From Cryptosporangium minutisporangium (GTDB lineage Bacteria > Actinomycetota > Actinomycetes > Mycobacteriales > Cryptosporangiaceae), in the NCBI RefSeq assembly GCF_039536245.1, contig NZ_BAAAYN010000061.1, positions 1 through 58,086 on the forward strand: a stretch of 58,086 nt of DNA, written 5' to 3'. Position 1 is the first letter of the stretch. The number at the start of each line of letters is the position of its first letter. Positions 26,148 through 35,267 of the stretch are shown here, piece after piece. The translations under genes and the position numbers were made by a program. Under the pieces are notes generated by a model that searched no databases, had not been told where the DNA came from, and saw only the letters and a list, made by a program, of their open reading frames with translations.

Positions 26148-27098
26148 TCAGGCGGCGGCCGGGTCGGCGGGTGCGTGCGCCTCTGCGAGGGCCTGCCACG
26201 CGGCGCGCTGGGCGTCGGTCAGGTGCTCCGGCACGACGATGCGCACCTCGGCGTAGAGGTCACCGGCGCCACCCCGCGGGTTCGGCAGGCCGCGTCCGCG
26301 CAGCCGGAGGCGGCGGCCGGACGACGACCCAGCAGGCACCTTCACGTCCACGCGCCCACCCGGCGTCACCACCGCGGCCTTCGCGCCGAGCACCGCTTCC
26401 CACGGCGCCACCGGCAACTCCACGGTGAGGTCGCGGCCGTCCACCCGGTACCGGGAGTGCGGCGCCAATCGCACGACCAGGTACAGATCGCCGCGCGGCG
26501 CACCCTCGCCGAGGCCGTCGCCGCCCTGGCCGGCCAGCCGGATTCGCTGCCCGTCGACCACCCCGGCCGGAATGTTCACGTCGACCGTCCGGACGCCCGA
26601 CGAGGTCCCCATCGTCAGGCTGCGCCGCCCACCGGAGTAAGCGTCCTCGACCGACAGCTCCAGCTCCGCCTCGACGTCCGGTCCGGGCACCGTGCCGATG
26701 CCACCGCCCCCGAAGAACCCGGAGCGCCCACCCCCGAACAACCCACCGAGCAGGTCCTCGAAGCCGCCGGCGGCGAAACCGTCGCCCCCGGTGGAGAAGT
26801 GGACCCGCTGACCACCAAACGGCGTCCCGGCCGCGCCCGGGTCGAAGTTCTCGGGGACCTTCCGCCAGTCGTCGCCGAACTGCGGCGAGAACCGGTCGTA
26901 CCGGGCCCGCGTCCCCGGATCCGAGAGCACCTCGTTGGCCTCGTTGATCCGCTTGAACTGGTCCTCGGCACCGGGGTCGGAGTTCACGTCCGGGTGGTAC
27001 TTACGGGCCAGCTTGCGGTAGGCGCGCTGGATGTCCTCCTGGCTCGCCGACCGGTCGACGCCCAGCACCTCGTAGTAGTCGCTCGTGGTGGTGGCCAC
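26148..27098 (-). CDS. DnaJ/CbpA-type co-chaperone
   Basis: A 316-residue J-protein. The J domain is at residues 5-75 ([23 protein letters not shown] in KYHPDVN). A Gly/Phe-rich region follows ([16 protein letters not shown]), then the two beta-sandwich substrate domains. It lacks the CxxCxGxG zinc-finger repeats, so it is CbpA-like rather than DnaJ1. It stimulates the Hsp70 ATPase and delivers substrates. GTG 27098 is supported by AGGAG with 7-nt spacing. No dnaK or grpE lies nearby. Confidence 0.9.
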   Translation of the reverse strand: MATTTSDYYEVLGVDRSASQEDIQRAYRKLARKYHPDVNSDPGAEDQFKRINEANEVLSDPGTRARYDRFSPQFGDDWRKVPENFDPGAAGTPFGGQRVHFSTGGDGFAAGGFEDLLGGLFGGGRSGFFGGGGIGTVPGPDVEAELELSVEDAYSGGRRSLTMGTSSGVRTVDVNIPAGVVDGQRIRLAGQGGDGLGEGAPRGDLYLVVRLAPHSRYRVDGRDLTVELPVAPWEAVLGAKAAVVTPGGRVDVKVPAGSSSGRRLRLRGRGLPNPRGGAGDLYAEVRIVVPEHLTDAQRAAWQALAEAHAPADPAAA

Positions 27099-27167
27099 CT
27101 TTCCGCTCCTCGTCGCTCGCGTAGCTACGTCCAGCCCCAAAGACACCGGGGCAGGGCGTTTCATTCC

Positions 27168-27198
27168 CCGAAGTTGAGCGTACGACGCTCAACTTCGG
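27168..27198 (-). terminator. Perfect 13-bp hairpin behind the GH3 gene
   Basis: CCGAAGTTGAGCG (27168-27180) and CGCTCAACTTCGG (27186-27198) form a perfect 13-bp stem with a 5-nt loop, 11 bp beyond the GH3 stop and about 70 bp upstream of the dnaJ start. It separates the two same-strand genes. It has no U-run. Confidence 0.75.
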
Positions 27199-27209
27199 CG
27201 TGGAACGGC

Positions 27210-29618
27210 TCAGACCTCCAGCGTCAGCGGCGTATCGGCGACCGAGCGGCCGACGTGCAGGGTGAACGGCCCGGGCTCGCGCTCCCACCCGTCGCCGGAC
27301 CAGTGCTCGAACGCGCGCGCAGGCAGCGGGATCCGCACCGTCGCCGCCGCGCCGGACGCCGCGGACACGACGGCGAACCCGACGAGCCACCGGGCCGGCC
27401 GGTCGACCGCGCTCTCCGGCCGGGACGCGTACACCTGCACCACCTCGCGACCCTCGCGAGAGCCGGTGTTCGCCACGGTCACCTCGACGGCGTCGCCCTC
27501 GACCGCGGCGGAGTCGTACGACCACGTCGTGTACCCCAGCCCGTGCCCGAACCAGAACGCCGGCTCCGCGCCGGAGCGCAGCCATCCGCGGTGCCCGACG
27601 TGGATCGACTCGGCGTACGTGAGCCCGCCCTCGACCGGCTGCGTCGAGTACACCGGGACGTCGCTCTCCGACGCCGGCCAGGTAGTGGGCAGCCGTCCAC
27701 CCGGCTCCGCGACGCCGAGCAACACGTCGGCGAGTGCGTTCCCGGTCTCCATCCCGGCGAACCACGACAGCAGCACCGCCGGCGCCTCAGCGAGCCACGG
27801 CAGCACGACCGGCGCGCCGGAGTTCACCACGACGACCGTGTTCGGGTTGGCCGCCAGTACCCGGCGCACCAGTTCGTCCTGCCGCCCGGGCAGCGCGAGT
27901 CCGGCGCGGTCGTAACCCTCGCTCTCGACCTCCTCGTTGGTGCCGACCGCGAGCACGACCGCGTCGGCCTCGGCGGCCAGCGCGACGGCGTGTGCGAGCT
28001 CGTCGTCCTCCGCGCGGCGCGGGGGCTGTGCGACCAGGCGGAGCATCGCGGCCGCGAACGTGTTCCCGGCGGGCAGGTCGTGCCGCAGCACGACGTCGAC
28101 CGATCCACCGGCTGCGAGCCGGACCGGCGCGTAGGCCTGGTCGGGCTTCATCATCGCCTCGACCAGGTCCCCGCCCGGTGGGTCGATGACCTGGTCGATG
28201 ACGTCGTGGCCGTCGACGGTCAGCCGGAACTGACCCACCCCGGCCGCGCCCAGGAGATGCTCGCCGTCCGCCGACGCGGTGTACCGGGTGGCGATCTCGA
28301 CCGCCCTGACCTTCGCCGGGTCGGCGCCGGCGAAGCTGCCCAGATAGGTGAGCTGGGCGCTCTCCCGGTGCTCCTCGGCGAGCGTGGCGCCGGTCTCGTC
28401 GACGAAACGGACGCGCAGCCCCGGCGTGCCGTCGGCCGGGTCGGTGACCTGCTCCAACGGCACAGGCGCGAGCGACGTCGTGGGGAAACACCCCTCCGCG
28501 GCGACCACCTCGACACCCTCGCCGAGCGCCGCGGTCAGGCCCGCGAGCGGCGTCACCGTGTAGGTCGGGCTGACGCTCGCCGACCCGCCGCCCATCGTCC
28601 GCGCGTGCAGGGCGTTCGGGCCGAGTACGGCCACCTTCCGCAGCGCCCCGGCCGACAACGGCAGCACACCGGAGTTCTTCACCAGCACCATGCCGCAGGC
28701 CGCGGCCTCGCGGCCGAGCGCGGCGATCTCCGCCGCGGGCGCGGGCGCGACGAGCGGCACGACCGGCTCGACGCCCTCCAGCGCGCCCACCCGGGCGGCC
28801 AGCCGGAGGAGGCGCCGCACCTTGTCGTCGATCCGCGCCTCGTCGACCTCTCCGCTGCGGACCGCGGCGACCAGCGCGTCGCCCCACGGCCCGATGGGCC
28901 CGGGCATCGCCAGGTCCAGGCCCGCGTTGCCGGCCGCCACGGTGCTGCGGGTGGCGAACCAGTCCGACATGACGACGCCGTCGAAGCCCCACTCCTCCTG
29001 CAGGATCTCGCGCAGCAGCGGGCTCTCGGTCATCGTGGCCCCGGCCACCGCGTTGTAGGCGGCCATCACCGCCCAGACGCCCTCGGCGACGATGCGCTCG
29101 AACGGCGCCAGGTACACCTCCCGCAGTGCCCGGTCGTCGACGGTGACGTCGTAGGTCATCCGCTCGGTCTCGCTGTCGTTGGCGACGAAGTGCTTCACGG
29201 TCGCCGCGACGCCGCCGGACTGGACGCCGCGGACGTAGGCCGCGCCGATCTCCGCGGAGAGCAGCGGGTCCTCCGAATACGCCTCGAAGTGCCGCCCGCC
29301 CAGCGGCGACCGGTGCAGGTTCACGGTCGGTGCGAGCAGCACGTCGACGTTCTTCCGGCGCGCTTCGGCGGCCAGTAAACGGCCGAGGCGCTCCACCAGT
29401 GAAACGTCCCAGGACGCGGCGAGCGCGGTCGGCGACGGAATGTTGGCCGAGCGGTCCCGTTCGTCCCAGTTAGTGCCACGGACGCCCGCCGGCCCGTCGG
29501 AGACCAGGATCTTCCGCAGGCCGATCCTGGGCTCCGGGTACAGCGACCAGAAGTCCTCGCCGGTCAGCAGCCGGACCTTCTGCTCCAACGACAGCTCGCC
29601 GAGGAGGTCTTCGCTCAT
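27210..29618 (-). CDS. Glycoside hydrolase family 3 beta-glycosidase
   Basis: An 802-residue GH3 enzyme without a signal peptide, so it acts in the cytoplasm. The N-terminal TIM barrel carries KHFVANDSE and the nucleophile Asp219 in GVVMSDWFA. The second alpha/beta sandwich domain follows, with a PA14-like insertion around residues 390-530, and a fibronectin-III-like domain closes the protein (~700-795). It probably hydrolyses imported beta-glucosides or related glycosides. ATG 29618 overlaps the transporter stop by 4 bases; transporter and enzyme are co-translated. Confidence 0.92.
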   Translation of the reverse strand: MSEDLLGELSLEQKVRLLTGEDFWSLYPEPRIGLRKILVSDGPAGVRGTNWDERDRSANIPSPTALAASWDVSLVERLGRLLAAEARRKNVDVLLAPTVNLHRSPLGGRHFEAYSEDPLLSAEIGAAYVRGVQSGGVAATVKHFVANDSETERMTYDVTVDDRALREVYLAPFERIVAEGVWAVMAAYNAVAGATMTESPLLREILQEEWGFDGVVMSDWFATRSTVAAGNAGLDLAMPGPIGPWGDALVAAVRSGEVDEARIDDKVRRLLRLAARVGALEGVEPVVPLVAPAPAAEIAALGREAAACGMVLVKNSGVLPLSAGALRKVAVLGPNALHARTMGGGSASVSPTYTVTPLAGLTAALGEGVEVVAAEGCFPTTSLAPVPLEQVTDPADGTPGLRVRFVDETGATLAEEHRESAQLTYLGSFAGADPAKVRAVEIATRYTASADGEHLLGAAGVGQFRLTVDGHDVIDQVIDPPGGDLVEAMMKPDQAYAPVRLAAGGSVDVVLRHDLPAGNTFAAAMLRLVAQPPRRAEDDELAHAVALAAEADAVVLAVGTNEEVESEGYDRAGLALPGRQDELVRRVLAANPNTVVVVNSGAPVVLPWLAEAPAVLLSWFAGMETGNALADVLLGVAEPGGRLPTTWPASESDVPVYSTQPVEGGLTYAESIHVGHRGWLRSGAEPAFWFGHGLGYTTWSYDSAAVEGDAVEVTVANTGSREGREVVQVYASRPESAVDRPARWLVGFAVVSAASGAAATVRIPLPARAFEHWSGDGWEREPGPFTLHVGRSVADTPLTLEV

Positions 29619-30871
29619 GCCACACTCCTGATTCTGGTGACGAGGAGCGCGCCGATGATCCCGACGACGGCTCCGGCGATGAACAGCAGCGGGTAGCCGC
29701 CGATCGCGAGGAACACCGGCGCGATCGCCGGTGCCAACGACTGGGGTAGCGCGTTCGCCATGTTGATGACGCCGAGGTCCTTGGCGACGTCGTCCGCGCT
29801 GGGCAGGACCTCGGTGATCAACGCGAGGTCCACCGCGTAGAAGCAGCCCGTCCCCACCCCCAGGATGACCTCACCGATCACCAGCTGGGTGAACGACCCC
29901 GACAACGCGACGACGATCAGACCGACCATCGCGACCAGCGCTGCGACCACGACGAACGGCTTGCGCCTGCCGATCCGGTCGGAGAGGAAGCCGCCGAGCA
30001 CGCTGGCGAGCACGGTCGCACCGGCCGCCGCGACGGTGGCCACCGCCACCCGGCCGGGGACCTCGTCGGTCGGGATGCCCAGCTCGTCGCTGAGGAAGTA
30101 CGGCAGGTAGGTCAGGCCGGTCGCGGCGGCGAACACGAACGTGAACCGCGTCAGCCAGGCCCACCCGAAGTCGGGGTAGCGGCGCGGGTCGAAGACGAAC
30201 GACCCGAGGAAACCCCTGAGGTCCAGCCGAGCCGGCGTTCCGGACGCCATCCGATCCCGCAGGACCACCACGAACACGCCGACGAGAACCAGCGCGATCG
30301 CCGCGGGCACCAGGAACCGGCCGACATCCCCACCGAACACCGCCGCGAGCAGCGACCCGGCGACGACGCTCAGCAGCGTGGTGATGCCGACCAGGCCGCT
30401 CACCGCGCCACGACGTTCCGAGCGCACCTGGTCGGGCAGCGTGGCCGAGAGGGCGGCGAGCGCCCCGTTGTAGGCCACCTGGGTCACGCACCAGCCGACG
30501 CCGATCAGCAGCACGCCGTCCGCCAGGGCGATCACCGCCAGGCCGAGGGCTCCGAGAACGCTGCCGCCGAGCAGCCACGGCCGTCGCATGCCGAAGCGGG
30601 ACGCCGTACGGTCGGACAGCCGCCCGGCGAGCGGGTTGCTGACCAGCGCGAGGAACGCCCCGATACCGAGGATGATGCCTAAGTCGCGTTCCTTCGTGGC
30701 CGGCGAGACGTCCTCGACCTTGAGCGCGAGCGTGACGACGACCGGCGTCAGCAGCGCGAGGTTCAGGCCGAACGCGGCGAGCGGCATCGTCACGCCGAAG
30801 CGCCCGAGCGGTGTGCCGGGGCGCGCTGTGGGCTCAGTCTGCGCCGACAACGCTGTCGGGTCCAAGGCCAT
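29615..30871 (-). CDS. MFS transporter, probable glycoside importer
   Basis: A 418-residue polytopic protein with about 12 helices. It has MFS loop motifs NPLAGRLSDRTASRFGMRRPW and GGFLSDRIGRRKPF, resembling the sugar/cation symporter and SLC45-like branch. ATG 30871 follows GAGGAGCGG. Coupling to a GH3 glycosidase gene and the divergent TetR gene suggests uptake of a beta-glycoside. The direction of transport is inferred. Confidence 0.85.
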   Translation of the reverse strand: MALDPTALSAQTEPTARPGTPLGRFGVTMPLAAFGLNLALLTPVVVTLALKVEDVSPATKERDLGIILGIGAFLALVSNPLAGRLSDRTASRFGMRRPWLLGGSVLGALGLAVIALADGVLLIGVGWCVTQVAYNGALAALSATLPDQVRSERRGAVSGLVGITTLLSVVAGSLLAAVFGGDVGRFLVPAAIALVLVGVFVVVLRDRMASGTPARLDLRGFLGSFVFDPRRYPDFGWAWLTRFTFVFAAATGLTYLPYFLSDELGIPTDEVPGRVAVATVAAAGATVLASVLGGFLSDRIGRRKPFVVVAALVAMVGLIVVALSGSFTQLVIGEVILGVGTGCFYAVDLALITEVLPSADDVAKDLGVINMANALPQSLAPAIAPVFLAIGGYPLLFIAGAVVGIIGALLVTRIRSVA

Positions 30872-30919
30872 GGACCGCTCCTCTGCGGTGGGTCGGCCGC
30901 GGCGAAAACCGACTGACCG

Positions 30920-30931
30920 ATAGGTTTCTAT
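30920..30931. promoter_or_regulatory. ATAG-N4-CTAT operator and leaderless promoter region
   Basis: ATAG-GTTT-CTAT lies in the 93-bp gap between the MFS and TetR genes. TAGCGT at 30953-30958 could be a -10, only 6 bp before GTG 30965, so the TetR mRNA may be leaderless. The short arms make the operator call tentative. Confidence 0.4.
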
Positions 30932-30964
30932 TCTAGGAGAGACGTCCCGGACTAGCGTGTCGAT

Positions 30965-31627
30965 GTGGTGAATCAACCGGTAGACGTCGATCCAGGGGCC
31001 CCTCCTCCGGGAGAGGCGGAGCCGGCCGGACGGCGCCGGCCTCGGGGTAGCTACTCCAAGGGCCGCGCGAAACGGGCCGAGATCCTGCGCGAGGCGGTAC
31101 GGGTGTTCGCCGAGTCCGGGTACCGGGGTGGGTCGCTCAAGGAGATCGCCGACCGGGTCGGGCTGAGCCAAGCGGGGCTGCTGCACCACTTCGCGTCCAA
31201 GGAGCACCTGCTCGCCGAGGTCATCGCCGCCCGCGACGCCGAGGACATGGCGCGGATGCACGTCCAGGACGAGCGGGTCGCGCTCCACCGGATCACCGAG
31301 CAGGTCCGCTACAACACGACCGTGCCGGGGCTCGTGCAGCTCTACACGACGCTCGCCGGGGAGGCCGTCGCGGAGGGGCACCCGGCGCACGAGCATTTCG
31401 CCGAGCGCTACCGCTCGCTGCGCGGGCTGCTGCGGCGAGCCGTGGCGGAGGCGCAGCAGGCCGGCGAAGTCCCGGGTGACCTCGACCCGGACGCGACCGC
31501 CACCACGCTCGTCGCCCTGATGGACGGCCTGCAGATCCAGTGGCTCCTGGAGCCGGACGCCGTCGACATGCCTGCCGTCTTCGAGACGTTCCTCGCGCTC
31601 CTGCGCAACCAGCGCGACACCGCCTAA
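30965..31627 (+). CDS. TetR-family regulator of the glycoside module
   Basis: A 220-residue protein. A Pro-rich basic N-terminus is followed by the TetR helix-turn-helix (GGSLKEIADRVGLSQAGLLHHFASKEHLL) and a helical ligand-binding region with a TetR_C-like segment (LRGLLRRAVAEAQQAGEVP). It is divergent from the MFS/GH3 operon and most likely represses it until a glycoside or its product is present. Start GTG 30965; the next codon is also GTG and could be used. Confidence 0.85.
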   Translation: MVNQPVDVDPGAPPPGEAEPAGRRRPRGSYSKGRAKRAEILREAVRVFAESGYRGGSLKEIADRVGLSQAGLLHHFASKEHLLAEVIAARDAEDMARMHVQDERVALHRITEQVRYNTTVPGLVQLYTTLAGEAVAEGHPAHEHFAERYRSLRGLLRRAVAEAQQAGEVPGDLDPDATATTLVALMDGLQIQWLLEPDAVDMPAVFETFLALLRNQRDTA

Positions 31628-31634
31628 GAGTTAT

Positions 31635-31662
31635 CGGACGCAGCCGAGAGCAACAGCGTCCG
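31635..31662 (+). terminator. Weak hairpin after the TetR gene
   Basis: CGGACGC (31635-31641) and GCGTCCG (31656-31662) form a 7-bp stem with a 14-nt loop, followed by TTCGT, 8 bp beyond the stop. The remaining ~165 bp up to the carbamoyltransferase gene contain no gene; they must hold the promoter of the glycan operon, but no clear -35/-10 pair could be picked. Confidence 0.4.
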
Positions 31663-31829
31663 TTCGTACGCCTGACAGTTGAATCGCCGCACCCGTGAGG
31701 AACCCGACGTTTATCCCTCGCCGAGCGGGTACTTGGCACGGTGCGGATGGGGCCGCCGGGTTGGGTGTGAGCCGCTCCGGCCGGGTCCCGTTCGCAGCAG
31801 GCAGTACTGGCGGCGAAAGGGTTCCCACG

Positions 31830-33488
31830 ATGCGTGTACTCGGGATCAACGCTCTGTTCCACGACCCGTCCGCGTGCCTCGTAGTGGACGGACGAATCGT
31901 GGCCGCCGCCGAGGAGGAGCGGTTCTCCCGGCGCAAACACGGCAAGCGTCCGGTGCCGTTCTCCGCATGGGAGGTTCCCGAGCAAGCCGCCGCCTGGTGC
32001 CTCGCCCAGGCCGGCCTGCGTCCGAGGGATGTGGACCTCGTCGGTTACGCCTACGATCCCGCGCTCGCCGAACCCGCCGACGCGCTCGGTCTGCACGACC
32101 CGTGGGACCACCTGCGCCAGATGTACGCGCGGGAGGCCCCTGGCTTCCTCGCCGAGGCGCTGCCCGGTCTCGACCCGTCGAAGGTCCGATTCGTCCGGCA
32201 CCACGTCGCGCACGCCGCGTCCGCCGCCTACGCCGCGCCGGACGCCGCCACCGGATCGGTGCTGGTGCTGGACGGCCGCGGTGAGTCGACGTCGCATCTG
32301 GCCGGTCGGCGGGTGGGCAACGAGCTGCAGACGCTGGCGTCCCAGCGACTGCCGCACTCGCTCGGACTGTTCTACGAGGACCTCACCGCCCACCTCGGCT
32401 TCCTGCGCTCGTCCGACGAGTACAAGGTGATGGCGCTGGCCTCCTACGGATCGCCGCGGATCGCCGCTGAGCTACGGCGCCGCGTCTACGCCACGGAGGA
32501 CGGCGGCTTCCGGACCACCGGCATCGACTGGACCGAGTTCTGCCCGCCGCGCCGCGCCGACGAGGCTTGGACCCAGCACCACGCGGACGTGGCGTCCTCG
32601 GCGCAGCTCGTCCTCGAGGAAGTGCTGCTCGACCTGGCGCGCTGGCTGCACGGCCAGACCGGCGACGAACTGCTCACGATGGCGGGCGGCACCGCGCTGA
32701 ACTGCGTCGCGAACTCCCGGATCGCCCGCGAAGGGCCGTTCTCCCGGGTCTGGGTGCAGCCGGCCGCCGGTGACGCCGGGACCGCGCTGGGCGCCGCCGT
32801 CTACCTGTCCGCGATGCACGGCGCCGACCCGGAGCCGATGCCCGGCGCCGACCTCGGTCGCGGCTGGTCGGACGCGGAGCTGGAGGCGTGGCTCAAGACC
32901 GCCGGCGTCCCGTACGAGCGCCCGGACGACGTCGCCGAAGCGGTCGCCGAAGCGCTCGCCGCCAACCAGATCGTCGCGTGGTTTCAGGGCCGAGCCGAGT
33001 TCGGTCCGCGGGCGCTGGGCCACCGCTCGCTGATGGCCCACCCCGGCCACTCCGGCAACCTGGAGCGGCTCAACGACGTCAAGGGCCGGGAGCAGTTCCG
33101 TCCGGTCGCTCCGATGGTGCTCTCCGACCGGGCCGGGGAGATCTTCACCAGCGGTCCGTTCCCCAGCCCCTACATGCTGTTCGTGCACGACACGAAGCCC
33201 GAGTGGCGGGACCGCATTCCGGCGGTCGTCCACGTCGACGGCACCGCGCGGATCCAGACGGTCGACCCGGCCACCGAGCCGCGGGTGGCCGCGATGCTCC
33301 GCGGGTTCGAGCGCCGGACCGGACTGCCGGTGGTCGTGAACACGAGCCTCAACACCGCGGGGCGGCCGATGGTCGACGACCCCCGGGACGCGCTGGAGTG
33401 TTTCGGGTCCGCGCCGGTGGACCTGCTCGCCCTCGGCCCGTTCGTGGTGCGGCGTGGGTCGATGTTCCGCAGCGAGGGCGGCCGATGA
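31830..33488 (+). CDS. NodU/TobZ/CmcH-family carbamoyltransferase
   Basis: A 552-residue enzyme that transfers a carbamoyl group from carbamoyl phosphate, through carbamoyl-adenylate, to a hydroxyl. The N-terminal ASKHA part starts RVLGINALFHDPSACLV and has EEERFSRRKH, RHHVAHAAS, LDGRGE and MAGGTALNCVANS. The C-terminal carbamoyl-phosphate domain has GRAEFGPRALGHRSLMA and VVNTSLNTAGRPMV. ATG 31830 follows GAAAGG. It is the first gene of the heptose-glycan operon, so the acceptor is probably a sugar of that glycan or a lipid-linked intermediate. Confidence 0.9.
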   Translation: MRVLGINALFHDPSACLVVDGRIVAAAEEERFSRRKHGKRPVPFSAWEVPEQAAAWCLAQAGLRPRDVDLVGYAYDPALAEPADALGLHDPWDHLRQMYAREAPGFLAEALPGLDPSKVRFVRHHVAHAASAAYAAPDAATGSVLVLDGRGESTSHLAGRRVGNELQTLASQRLPHSLGLFYEDLTAHLGFLRSSDEYKVMALASYGSPRIAAELRRRVYATEDGGFRTTGIDWTEFCPPRRADEAWTQHHADVASSAQLVLEEVLLDLARWLHGQTGDELLTMAGGTALNCVANSRIAREGPFSRVWVQPAAGDAGTALGAAVYLSAMHGADPEPMPGADLGRGWSDAELEAWLKTAGVPYERPDDVAEAVAEALAANQIVAWFQGRAEFGPRALGHRSLMAHPGHSGNLERLNDVKGREQFRPVAPMVLSDRAGEIFTSGPFPSPYMLFVHDTKPEWRDRIPAVVHVDGTARIQTVDPATEPRVAAMLRGFERRTGLPVVVNTSLNTAGRPMVDDPRDALECFGSAPVDLLALGPFVVRRGSMFRSEGGR

Positions 33489-33516
33489 GCGCTTGCGCGA
33501 AGAGCGGAGCGCACCG

Positions 33517-34632
33517 ATGACTTGGTCGGTCGTGATCCCGACGGTCGGGCGGCCGTCGCTCACCGCGTGCCTGTCCGGTCTGGCCGCGAGTGTGGCCTCG
33601 GCCGACGTCGGCGGGCGCGCGGGAAGTTCGGCGCCGACCGAGGTCGTGCTGGTGGACGACCGGCCGCTCACCGAGTGCGGCCCGCTCCCGGTCGAGATCC
33701 CGTCGTCGCTCCGGGTGCGGGTGGTCTACGGCTGCGGCAACGGGCCGGCGGCCGCCCGCAACGCCGGCTGGCGCACCGTGGGGACGCCCTGGGTGGTGTT
33801 CCTCGACGACGACGTCGTGCCCGGTCCGTCTTGGGCCGCCGATCTCGCCGCCGACCTCGCCGACGCCGACCGGCGGACCGGCGCGGTCCAGGGCCGGATC
33901 GAGGTACCGCTCCCCACCGACCGGAGCCCCACCGACGCCGAGCGGAACACCGCAGGGCTGGCCACGGCTGCCTGGATCACCGCCGACATCGCGTACCGGG
34001 CGTCGGCCCTGACCGCCGTCGGCGGCTTCGACGAGCGGTTCCGCCGCGCCTTCCGGGAAGACGCCGACCTCGCGCTCCGCGTCCAGGACGCCGGGTGGGA
34101 ACTGGTCATGGGCCGACGCACCACCGTCCACCCGGTACGGATTGACGACGCGTTCGCTTCGGTGCGCGCCCAGGCAGGCAACGCGGACGACGTCCTGATG
34201 ACCCGGCTGCACGGCGACGAGTGGTGGGAGCGCGCCGACGCGCCCCGCGGCCGGTTCACCCGGCACGTCGTCGTCACCGCCGCGGGTATGGCCGCGGTCG
34301 CCCTCGGGCTGGCCGGACGGCGACGAGCCGCAGGGCTCGCCGCCGGGGCCTGGCTCGCCGGCACCGCGGAGTTCGCCGCGGCGCGGATCGCGCCGGGACC
34401 GCGGACGCCACGCGAGATCGCCACGATGCTCGCCACCAGCGCGCTGATCCCGCCCGCTGCGCTCACCCATCACCTGCGCGGCCGCTGGCGTCACCGCCAT
34501 GCGGAGCCGTGGCCCCCGGAGCCATGGCCGCCCGGTGCCGCCGCACCCGCCGCACCGGCCGCGGTGCTGGACGCGGTGCCCGCCGGGTCGGCCGCACGCG
34601 TCGCCGCGGAGAGCGGGGTGGTGGCCCGGTGA
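33517..34632 (+). CDS. GT2 glycosyltransferase with C-terminal membrane region
   Basis: A 371-residue GT-A enzyme: SVVIPTVGRPSL start, NGPAAARNAGW, the metal-binding FLDDDVVP motif and AFREDADLALRVQDAGW. Around residues 250-325 are hydrophobic segments that would anchor it in the membrane. The tail has a short Pro-rich repeat (EPWPPEPWPPG). It lies 28 bp after the carbamoyltransferase gene, and its stop overlaps the GmhB-like gene (GTGA). Donor and acceptor are unknown. Confidence 0.87.
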   Translation: MTWSVVIPTVGRPSLTACLSGLAASVASADVGGRAGSSAPTEVVLVDDRPLTECGPLPVEIPSSLRVRVVYGCGNGPAAARNAGWRTVGTPWVVFLDDDVVPGPSWAADLAADLADADRRTGAVQGRIEVPLPTDRSPTDAERNTAGLATAAWITADIAYRASALTAVGGFDERFRRAFREDADLALRVQDAGWELVMGRRTTVHPVRIDDAFASVRAQAGNADDVLMTRLHGDEWWERADAPRGRFTRHVVVTAAGMAAVALGLAGRRRAAGLAAGAWLAGTAEFAAARIAPGPRTPREIATMLATSALIPPAALTHHLRGRWRHRHAEPWPPEPWPPGAAAPAAPAAVLDAVPAGSAARVAAESGVVAR

Positions 34633-35267
34633 ACGCGACGGCTGTCGCGTCGGTGCTCGCGCCGGACGCCTGGCTGTACCGCGGCCGTCCACAGCCGGAG
34701 CCGGCGGACTCCGGCCCCGGCGCGGTCCCCCGGGCCGTCCTGTTCGACCGGGACGGCACGCTGACCGAGGACGACCCGCCGTACAACGGCGACCCGGCGA
34801 ACGTTCGGCTCCGACCGACCGCCCGGGAGGCGGTGGACGTCCTCCGTGCCCGCGGTATCGCGGTCGGCGTCGTCAGCAACCAGTCCGGCGTCGGGCGTGG
34901 CCTGCTCACCCGCTCCCAGGTCGAGGCCGTCGCCGGCCGGATCGAGGAGCTGCTGGGCCGGTTCGACGTCTGGGTCTTCTGCCCGCACGTCCCCGACGAC
35001 GGCTGCACCTGCCGTAAGCCCGCGCCGGGGATGGTGCTGGCGGCCGCCGGCGCGCTCGGCGTCGCACCGTCCGACGTGGCCGTGATCGGCGACATCGGCG
35101 CGGACCTGGGCGCCGCCGCCGCGGCCGGGGCCACCGGCATCCTGGTCCCGACCACGGTCACCCGGCCCGAGGAGGTCGCCGCCGCGGGCACCGTGGCGCC
35201 CGATCTGCTCACCGCCGTCTCCGCGCTGCTGAGCCCCCGGAAGGCCGCCGGGCAGGTGGTCCGATGA
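34629..35267 (+). CDS. gmhB: HAD phosphatase, D-glycero-D-manno-heptose 1,7-bisphosphate phosphatase
   Basis: A 212-residue HAD-IIIA phosphatase: LFDRDGTLTEDDPPYN (nucleophile and acid aspartates), SNQSGVGRG, the zinc loop CPHVPDDGCTCRKPAPGM, and VIGDIGADLGAA. This layout is that of GmhB/histidinol-phosphatase. With GmhA and HldE in the same operon, the heptose bisphosphate role is by far the likeliest. About 35 extra N-terminal residues precede the HAD motif; GTG 34629 is set by the GTGA overlap. Confidence 0.88.
   Translation: MNATAVASVLAPDAWLYRGRPQPEPADSGPGAVPRAVLFDRDGTLTEDDPPYNGDPANVRLRPTAREAVDVLRARGIAVGVVSNQSGVGRGLLTRSQVEAVAGRIEELLGRFDVWVFCPHVPDDGCTCRKPAPGMVLAAAGALGVAPSDVAVIGDIGADLGAAAAAGATGILVPTTVTRPEEVAAAGTVAPDLLTAVSALLSPRKAAGQVVR

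Noticed and set aside
31628-31829. Riboswitch or leader peptide before the glycan operon
   Set aside because: No conserved riboswitch core or convincing small open frame with a ribosome site could be found; only a weak hairpin is supported.
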